The notes under the pieces: model-generated | Database searches by the model: none | What the model was told of the DNA's origin: nothing | The model's input: the letters and a program-made list of their open reading frames with translations, nothing else | Translations under genes and position numbers: made by a program | In this document: positions 58,616 through 64,000 of the stretch, one piece after another | How positions within the stretch are numbered: position 1 is the stretch's first letter | Layout: every line of letters starts with the position of its first letter | NCBI GenBank assembly: GCA_034090805.1 | Contig: JAXDRV010000104.1 | Location: 1-64,000 of the forward strand | Source: Ornithomonoglobus_A sp034090805 | GTDB lineage: Bacteria > Bacillota > Clostridia > UBA1381 | DNA: 64,000 bases | Direction of reading: 5' to 3'

Positions 58616-59461
58616 ATGCTTCGGAGGAGGTTTATCATAGGTATCGCTTTATATGCGGCTGTGCTTGCGTTTTTTATACGGAGCGCAGATGTAGGGATTC
58701 CGGCGGTTTCGGACATAAACAGCGTGCAGTTGCCGGTGATAATGTATCACAGCATACTCAAGGACACGTCACGCTCAGGAAAATACGTCGTAACGCCGTT
58801 GCAGCTCGATTTGGATATAAAATACCTGCATTCACTCGGATATACCACGATTTCGGCGGCGCAGCTTGTTGATTATGTTGAAAATAACGTCCCTCTGCCG
58901 CCTAAGCCTGTAATGCTCACCTTTGACGACGGCTGCTATAATAATCTTTTTTATGCCGTTCCTATCCTGAAAGATAACAATGCACGGGGAATTTTCAGTA
59001 TTGTCGGCGCATATACCGATGAATACACTGAATCCGACATAGCCAATCCGAATTACGGGTATCTGCGCTGGAGCGATGTTTATGAAATGTATGTCAGCGA
59101 AAACTGCGAGATAGGGAATCACTCCTATAATTTCCACAACAGCGACGGCCGCAGCGGCTCCAAAAAACGTCAGAGCGAAAGCACTGAGGAGTATAAGCGC
59201 ATATTTGCCGAGGACACAGAGCGTGTTCAGCAGGAATGCTTCAGCCGCTGCGGCTTTTATCCGATAATATACACCTACCCATACGGTCTGTATTCCGAGG
59301 AGAGCTTTGACGTGCTTAAGGAAATGGGATTTAAGGTGACGTTTTCCTGCACGGAGGGCATAAACGAAATCACCCACGACAGCGAATGTATGTATCTTCT
59401 AAAACGCTACAACCGCCCGTCGGGAATAACCTCGGAGGAATTTTTTAGGAGAATAAAATAA
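58616..59461 (+). CDS. Membrane-anchored polysaccharide deacetylase
   Basis: A 281-residue NodB-type carbohydrate esterase. An N-terminal membrane helix (FIIGIALYAAVLAFFI) is followed by the deacetylase domain. It contains LPVIMYHSILKD, motif 1 VMLTFDDGCYNN with the catalytic and metal Asp pair, motif 2 EIGNHSYNFHN with the metal His pair, and YTYPYGLYSEES. It probably deacetylates peptidoglycan or another surface glycan. ATG at 58616 has a perfect AAAGGAGGTG SD; the longer frame upstream runs back into fba. Confidence 0.9.
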   Translation: MLRRRFIIGIALYAAVLAFFIRSADVGIPAVSDINSVQLPVIMYHSILKDTSRSGKYVVTPLQLDLDIKYLHSLGYTTISAAQLVDYVENNVPLPPKPVMLTFDDGCYNNLFYAVPILKDNNARGIFSIVGAYTDEYTESDIANPNYGYLRWSDVYEMYVSENCEIGNHSYNFHNSDGRSGSKKRQSESTEEYKRIFAEDTERVQQECFSRCGFYPIIYTYPYGLYSEESFDVLKEMGFKVTFSCTEGINEITHDSECMYLLKRYNRPSGITSEEFFRRIK

Positions 59462-59465
59462 CAAC

Positions 59466-59505
59466 AAAAGCCTCGGACTGCTGTGTATGCCGTCCGAGGC
59501 TTTTT
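59466..59505 (+). terminator. Terminator of the deacetylase gene
   Basis: Stem AAAAGCCTCGGAC/GTCCGAGGCTTTT followed by T, 4 nt after the stop. The interval 59506-59641 holds no gene. Confidence 0.88.
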
Positions 59506-59641
59506 GGCTCCTGTTAAATCACAATCACATTATGAACCGTTTAATTTCTTTTATCGTTTGTTCTATATTTTGCAGCTGCAATATAGGAAGTATGAGCCAA
59601 AGTGGTAATATTATACAAAATTAAAATGTTATACATCACAA

Positions 59642-59681
59642 AACACCCGCCCTCGGAGAAATTCTCCGAGGGCGGGTGTTT
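59642..59681 (-). terminator. Terminator of the RNase J gene
   Basis: A near-perfect inverted repeat of about 18 bp, AACACCCGCCCTCGGAG/CTCCGAGGGCGGGTGTT, flanked by A- and T-runs, ends directly at the RNase J stop codon. Confidence 0.88.
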
Positions 59682-61352
59682 TTATACTTCTTCAATTATC
59701 GGTAAAATCATGGGATTTCGCTTTGTTTGGTCATAGATATATCTTGCAACGGCTGATTTTAGGCCGCTCTTTACCGATGCCCATTCAAGATGTCCCTTGC
59801 CCTCAAGGCTCGCTCTTACCGCTTCCTCCGATATATCCTTTATTCCCTCCATGAGGAATTCCGCTTCACGCACATACACAAATCCGCGCGAAATTATATC
59901 GGGGCGTGAAATCATCTTTCTCGTTTCCGAGGAAATCGTAACCACAACAATTATCAAGCCGTCCTCGGCAAGATGCTTTCTGTCACGCAGCACGATATTC
60001 CCTACGTCACCTACTCCCAATCCGTCTACAAGAATCTTTCCCGCCTGAACCTCTCCGGTGACTCTTGCGCCCTTATCCGTCAGCTCAAGCACCGATCCGT
60101 TGCTTAAGATAAAGCAGTTTTCGGGCGGTATTCCGACCTTGTTCGCAAGTGCGCTGTGCAGCACAAGATGCCTATGCTCGCCATGCACCGGGATAAAATA
60201 CTTAGGCTTTACAAGTCCCAGTATCATCTTCAGCTCCTCCTGGCAGGCATGTCCCGAAACGTGTACCTCCGCAAGCGATTTGTAAATAACCTCCGCACCT
60301 ATCTTGAACAGCTCGTTTATAACGTTCGACACCGACTTCTCATTTCCCGGTATCGGCGTTGCGCTCAGTATAATAAGATCGTTATTTGTGATTTCAACCT
60401 TTCTGTGGTCACTGTATGCCATACGTGTGAGTGCGCTCATCGGCTCTCCTTGTGATCCGGTTGTTATGATTACTATCTGATTCGGTCTGTACTTTTTAAT
60501 GTTATCAATATTTATCAGCACGCCCTCAGGTACCTTCATATAGCCGAGAAGTATGGATATTTCAACTATATTTTCCATGCTCCGTCCCGAAACCGCAACC
60601 TTACGGCCGTTTTTCGCCGCTGCGTCGATTATCTGCTGAACTCTGTGCACGTTCGACGCAAACGTCGCTACAATGATACGCTTTGAGCAGTTTTTGAAAA
60701 TCTGTTCAAACTTTTCTCCGACAGACCTTTCGCTCATCGCAAAGCCGGGACGCTCTACGTTCGTACTGTCCGACATAAGCGCCAGTACGCCCTCCTTGCC
60801 CAGCTCTCCGAGCCTTGTGAGGTCTATCATATCGCCGACTATCGGCGTTGTGTCAATTTTAAAATCTCCCATGTGTATCACAGTTCCGAGGGGAGTTTTG
60901 ATCGCCAGTGCGGCACTGTCGGCAATGGAGTGATTCGTGCGGATAAATTCAACTCTGAAATTATCCCCCGCATTTATCGTCTGACCGTATCTCGCACGGA
61001 TAAGCTTTACCTCCGACAAGAGATTATGCTCCTTCAGCTTATGCTCCACAAGTCCGAGAGTCAATCTCGTTCCGTACACCGGTACATTTATCGCCTTAAG
61101 GAAATACGGAAGTCCTCCTATATGATCCTCATGACCGTGCGTGAGGAAGATTCCTCTCAGCTTCTGCCAGTTGCGCTCCAGATACGACACGTCGTTTATA
61201 ACCATATCCACTCCGGGCATATCGTCGTCCGGGAATGCCATTCCGCAGTCCACCATTATAATTTCATTTCCGTATTCAAATGCGGTCAGATTTTTTCCGA
61301 TCTCATCAAGACCGCCGAGAGGTATTATTTTTAATTTTTTCTGTTTTGCCAA
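59682..61352 (-). CDS. rnjA: Ribonuclease J
   Basis: RNase J is the 5'-3' exo/endoribonuclease of Firmicutes. The 556-residue protein has the metallo-beta-lactamase fold: IIPLGGLDEIGKNLTAFEYG, the zinc motif LTHGHEDHIGGLPYF near 75 and the beta-CASP region (MSDSTNVERPGF; ATFASNVHRVQQII). A C-terminal domain follows (PVHGEHRHLVLHS). The start is TTG at 61352, 10 nt after AAAGGAG; longer frames upstream run through the leader. Only one RNase J gene is in the window, so J1 and J2 cannot be told apart. Confidence 0.94.
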   Translation of the reverse strand: MAKQKKLKIIPLGGLDEIGKNLTAFEYGNEIIMVDCGMAFPDDDMPGVDMVINDVSYLERNWQKLRGIFLTHGHEDHIGGLPYFLKAINVPVYGTRLTLGLVEHKLKEHNLLSEVKLIRARYGQTINAGDNFRVEFIRTNHSIADSAALAIKTPLGTVIHMGDFKIDTTPIVGDMIDLTRLGELGKEGVLALMSDSTNVERPGFAMSERSVGEKFEQIFKNCSKRIIVATFASNVHRVQQIIDAAAKNGRKVAVSGRSMENIVEISILLGYMKVPEGVLINIDNIKKYRPNQIVIITTGSQGEPMSALTRMAYSDHRKVEITNNDLIILSATPIPGNEKSVSNVINELFKIGAEVIYKSLAEVHVSGHACQEELKMILGLVKPKYFIPVHGEHRHLVLHSALANKVGIPPENCFILSNGSVLELTDKGARVTGEVQAGKILVDGLGVGDVGNIVLRDRKHLAEDGLIIVVVTISSETRKMISRPDIISRGFVYVREAEFLMEGIKDISEEAVRASLEGKGHLEWASVKSGLKSAVARYIYDQTKRNPMILPIIEEV

Positions 61353-61415
61353 ATATCGTGTTCTCCTTTCTGTTATCTTAAATAGCCGGGCGTTCACCAA
61401 ATTACATATCCACAG

Positions 61416-61443
61416 TAAAAACAGGTATTTTTCCGCTACCTGT
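61416..61443 (-). promoter_or_regulatory. Terminator-like attenuator hairpin in the RNase J leader
   Basis: In the minus-strand RNA, ACAGGUA and UACCUGU (61437-61443 and 61421-61427) form a stem followed by UUUUA. The very 5' end of the transcript (61490-61498) also reads ACAGGUAU and could pair with the same right arm. Two mutually exclusive foldings are therefore possible in a leader of about 140 nt. Confidence 0.5.
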
Positions 61444-61501
61444 GTTCCGATTCGCCGCTTACGCATTGCAAATCGCAGTCCGATCTCATATACCTGTTTT
61501 T

Positions 61502-61531
61502 ATTATATCACACATTGCGTGTTTTAGTCAA
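61502..61531 (-). promoter_or_regulatory. Promoter of the RNase J gene
   Basis: On the minus strand TTGACT (61526-61531), 18-nt spacer, TATAAT (61502-61507). Transcription would start near 61495. Confidence 0.7.
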
Positions 61532-61545
61532 TACCCTGCCGATTT

Positions 61546-62823
61546 TTAAAGCTCCATTATTTTCTGTGCGGCAACCATAATCCCAAGCTTTGCCGACTCA
61601 TACGTCAACCCGCCCTGCATATATGCGATATACGGCTCCTTAATCGGTCCGTCTGCCGAAAGCTCGATTGACGAACCTTGAACAAACGCTCCCGCCGCCA
61701 TTATTACCTTATCTGAATACCCCGGCATATCCCAAGGCTCCGGTGTCACAAAGCTGTCGACAGGCGCTCCCTGCTGTATCCCGCCGCAGAATGCGATCAT
61801 CTTCTCCGGTGAGCCGAATTTTATCGATTGTATAATATCGTATCTTGCCGCCTCCGGCTGCGGGTCAACATCAAAGCCGAGATTTTTAAACACCGCCGAA
61901 CAAAGCAGCGCCGATTTTATCGCCTGTGCCGTTATATGCGGAGCCATGAACAATCCCTGATACATATACCGATTCAGTCCGAACGTTGCGCCGCATTCCT
62001 TGCCTATTCCGACAGACGTCAGACGATATGCGCACAGCTCTACAAGATCTGCACGCCCCGCTATATATCCGCCGCCCGGAGCAATTCCGCCGCCCGGATT
62101 TTTGATAAGCGATCCCGCCGCCAAATCCACTCCGAAATGCGTAGGCTCATTTATGTCGGCAAATTCGCCGTAGCAGTTATCTACAACGCATATCGTTTCG
62201 GGCGATTTTTCCTTAACAAAAGCAACGATTTTCCCGATTTCCTCAGGACTGTACGTAGGCCGCCAGCCGTAACCCTTTGAACGCTGTATCAAAACCGCCT
62301 TGACGTTCATATGCGTGAGCGTGAAGCCTATTGCCTCATAATCGGGCATTCCGTCCTTTCCGAGGGCAATCTCTGCATATTCCACCCCGAAATCCTTAAG
62401 CGAGCCGTGTCCCGGCTCTCCGCTCATTCCGATTGCCTCCTCAAGCGTGTCATACGGCTTTCCCGTTACGGAAACGAGTATATCGCCCGGACGCAGAATC
62501 CCGAAAAGCATCGTCGAAAGCGCATGAGTTCCGTTTACGAAATTATGCCTTACGAGTGCGTCCTCCGTTCCGAAAAGCTGCGCATACACCTTATCGAGAG
62601 TATCACGTCCCAAATCGTCATAGCCGTAGCCTGTAGTCGCCGCAAAATGCGCCTCGCTGACTCTGTTGTCCGAAAACGCCTTCATAACACGCAGCTGATT
62701 TATCTGAGCAATATCATCAACACGCTTAAACTGCTCCGCAAGCTGCTTTTCTGCAATATCAACGAGATTTAACACGCTGTCCGATATTCCGAAGCTTTCC
62801 TGTATAAATTTATTTTTCTTCAT
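61546..62823 (-). CDS. Methionine gamma-lyase-like/aluminium-resistance family PLP protein (YnbB type)
   Basis: A 425-residue fold-type I PLP enzyme of the family that includes B. subtilis YnbB. Landmarks are HFAATTGYGYDDLGRDTLDK, FVNGTHALSTMLFGILRPGD and VVDNCYGEFADINEPTHFG (cofactor Asp). The likely cofactor Lys is in GSLIKNPGGGIAPGGGY. The reaction is not established. ATG at 62823 (MKKNKF) overlaps the pheA 3' end by 14 nt and has AAAGG 10 nt upstream; an earlier ATG lacks an SD. Confidence 0.88.
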   Translation of the reverse strand: MKKNKFIQESFGISDSVLNLVDIAEKQLAEQFKRVDDIAQINQLRVMKAFSDNRVSEAHFAATTGYGYDDLGRDTLDKVYAQLFGTEDALVRHNFVNGTHALSTMLFGILRPGDILVSVTGKPYDTLEEAIGMSGEPGHGSLKDFGVEYAEIALGKDGMPDYEAIGFTLTHMNVKAVLIQRSKGYGWRPTYSPEEIGKIVAFVKEKSPETICVVDNCYGEFADINEPTHFGVDLAAGSLIKNPGGGIAPGGGYIAGRADLVELCAYRLTSVGIGKECGATFGLNRYMYQGLFMAPHITAQAIKSALLCSAVFKNLGFDVDPQPEAARYDIIQSIKFGSPEKMIAFCGGIQQGAPVDSFVTPEPWDMPGYSDKVIMAAGAFVQGSSIELSADGPIKEPYIAYMQGGLTYESAKLGIMVAAQKIMEL

Positions 62824-63643
62824 TCTGAATGTACCTTTCATATGAGCCGAGAAATTTGTAATAATCCGTGCTGCTTTTCAGCTTGTCAAGCGCAAAATAA
62901 ATTCCCGCATCGTCAATATTGCCCTCTATGTCAACAAGAAAAATATACCGCCCAAGCTTATCCTTAAGAGGTCTTGACTCAATCTTAACCATATTTATAC
63001 CCGTATCGGCAAACAGCTTAAGCGCATTATACAGCGCACCCGGCTTATTTTCCAATGTGAAGGCTATCGAGGTTTTATCATGCTCCGTCACACTGCGGCA
63101 CGGGGTTTTCTCGATTATTACAAAGCGTGTCGAATTGCGCTTGTCATCGGCGCAGTCGGCTTTTACTATGTCAAGACCGTAAAGAGCGGCACTCGCCGCA
63201 GAGCCTATGCACGCAACACTGCCGTCACCGGCCGACACTCTTTCCGCAGCAGCCGAGGTTGACGGTGCAGCCTCCGTAACGGCATTCGGAAATTCCTCCG
63301 CAAGCATATGCGCACACTGACCTATCGGCTGAGGGTGCGAGGTGATGATTTTTATATCTTTGATGTCCGCACCCTTTTTCACCATCAGATTTTCACATAT
63401 TTTAAGTATATATTCGCCGGTTATATACACGTCCGCCTCAAGCGCAAGCGTGTCGGTTGTTGCGTTCACTCCACCCTCTATGGAATTTTCTATCGGGACG
63501 ATCGCCTTTTCGATTTCACCGCAGTCAACGGCACGTATCATTTCCGGCATTGAGATAAAGCGTTTAAGCTCCTCCTTACCGTCCGACCATTCGAGAGCCG
63601 CCTGATGCGAAAACGTACCCTCAGGTCCGAGATACCCCAGCAT
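62810..63643 (-). CDS. pheA: Prephenate dehydratase
   Basis: It converts prephenate to phenylpyruvate in phenylalanine synthesis. The 277-residue monofunctional protein has YLGPEGTFSHQAAL (4-17), VPIENSIEGGVNATTD near 50 and TSHPQPIGQCAHML. DKRNSTRFVIIEK carries the catalytic Thr. A C-terminal ACT domain (GALYNALKLFADTGINMVKI; ESRPL) should give feedback control by phenylalanine. Its ATG overlaps the stop of the DAHP synthase gene (TAATG), so the two are translationally coupled. Confidence 0.95.
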   Translation of the reverse strand: MLGYLGPEGTFSHQAALEWSDGKEELKRFISMPEMIRAVDCGEIEKAIVPIENSIEGGVNATTDTLALEADVYITGEYILKICENLMVKKGADIKDIKIITSHPQPIGQCAHMLAEEFPNAVTEAAPSTSAAAERVSAGDGSVACIGSAASAALYGLDIVKADCADDKRNSTRFVIIEKTPCRSVTEHDKTSIAFTLENKPGALYNALKLFADTGINMVKIESRPLKDKLGRYIFLVDIEGNIDDAGIYFALDKLKSSTDYYKFLGSYERYIQNEEK

Positions 63644-64000
63644 TACAGCAGCTTCCTTCCGACAGCCTTTGCAATCGGGTCAAGCTCCTGCATAAGCACC
63701 GCAAACTTGTCCGGCTTTAACGACTGCGCACCGTCCGAGGCTGCCTTTTCGGGGCAGTTGTGAACCTCTATCATAAGTCCGTCCGCACCGGCTGCCACAG
63801 CACCCTTTGCGATTGCGGAAACGTATTTGTACGTACCTGCCGCATGGCTCGGATCGCCGATAATCGGCAGATGCGAAAGCTCCTTTGCAACGGGAATTGC
63901 GCTTATGTCAAAGGTGTTTCTTGTTGCTGTTTCGTATGTTCTTATACCTCTTTCGCAGAGGATAACCTTTTCATTGCCCTCACTCATGATATACTCGGCA
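63643..64000 (-). CDS. aroF: 3-deoxy-7-phosphoheptulonate (DAHP) synthase, C-terminal part
   Basis: This is the first step of aromatic amino-acid synthesis, from PEP and erythrose-4-phosphate. The 3' part of the gene is present (about 118 codons); the rest lies beyond the right edge, since the frame stays open to the end. Visible are AEYIMSEGNEKVILCERGIR, TYETATRNTFDISAI, PIIGDPSHAAGT with a metal His, and GADGLMIEVHNCPEKAASDG. These match the AroF/KdsA-type enzyme common in Firmicutes. Whether an N-terminal ferredoxin-like or chorismate mutase domain exists cannot be seen. Confidence 0.93.
   Translation of the reverse strand, partial: AEYIMSEGNEKVILCERGIRTYETATRNTFDISAIPVAKELSHLPIIGDPSHAAGTYKYVSAIAKGAVAAGADGLMIEVHNCPEKAASDGAQSLKPDKFAVLMQELDPIAKAVGRKLL

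Noticed and set aside
59506..59641. Small gene between the deacetylase and RNase J
   Set aside because: No frame with a start signal; only short palindromes such as CTATATT...AATATAG were seen.

Overview
The window reads as an ordinary chromosomal segment of a Gram-positive, anaerobic Clostridia-type bacterium. The evidence is the glgB-glgC-glgD operon, the division/cell-wall cluster with a PASTA-type class B penicillin-binding protein, the mreBCD-PBP2-minCD block, scpA-scpB, ytfJ, MgtE, RNase J, the TIGR03960/TIGR03936 pair and a rubredoxin. MurE carries the DNPR motif typical of meso-diaminopimelate ligases. Base composition is moderate by eye and genes are densely packed. I cannot name the genus; an Oscillospirales-like gut bacterium is a guess. 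No phage, transposase, CRISPR array or rRNA was seen.

Layout. 1-4.8 kb: glycogen synthesis (minus strand). 5.0-17.3 kb: MATE exporter, then the division/murein cluster rsmH-ftsL-PBP-murE-murF-mraY-ftsW-murG read leftward. 17.7-20.7 kb: tex and lgt (plus). 20.9-28.7 kb (minus): mgtE, M50 peptidase, scpA, scpB, DUF2953, ytfJ, a radical SAM pair and rubredoxin, then HPr with its own promoter. 29.1-31.7 kb: lipoprotein, intracellular GH13 amylase, five tRNAs (Val, Asp, Phe, Gly, Cys). 31.7-38.8 kb (plus): transglutaminase-like protein, gdhA, tyrA and the preQ0/preQ1 set queF, queC, queD, queE, folE. 39.0-49.0 kb (plus): zapA, U32 peptidase, maf, mreBCD, PBP2, minC, minD, mgsA. 49.2-56.0 kb (minus): manA, galE, ABC exporter, acyltransferase, M18 aminopeptidase. 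56.1-59.5 kb (plus): 8-oxoguanine glycosylase, zinc-ribbon protein, fructose-bisphosphate aldolase, polysaccharide deacetylase. 59.7-64 kb (minus): RNase J, a PLP lyase-like protein, pheA and a partial DAHP synthase.

The most unusual content is intergenic. Three dispersed repeat families occupy fixed positions relative to genes. Family 1 (four copies, ~145-200 bp) lies in 5' leaders, always in the same polarity, and two copies start directly behind a consensus promoter. It has a closing inverted repeat with compensatory changes, an internal TTGAAGTAT hairpin, a GC hairpin next to the Shine-Dalgarno (SD) site and a short GTG reading frame. It may be an undescribed structured leader RNA or a domesticated miniature element. 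Family 2 (six copies, complete or partial) consists of paired hairpins with ATTGTAAAAT-type ends, several flanked by 10-15 bp direct repeats that often contain a neighbouring stop codon. Family 3 (four sites) is a modular X-Y-Z hairpin array at gene 3' ends, and its A-runs or stems overlap the stop codons of lgt, mgsA, the amylase and the MATE gene.

Other points of note are a terminator-like hairpin with a competing pairing partner in the RNase J leader, a probably leaderless glycosylase mRNA, an HPr lacking the usual Arg and Ser46, a rubredoxin with a shortened first Cys knuckle, and the absence of murD, minE and rodA from loci where they are often found.
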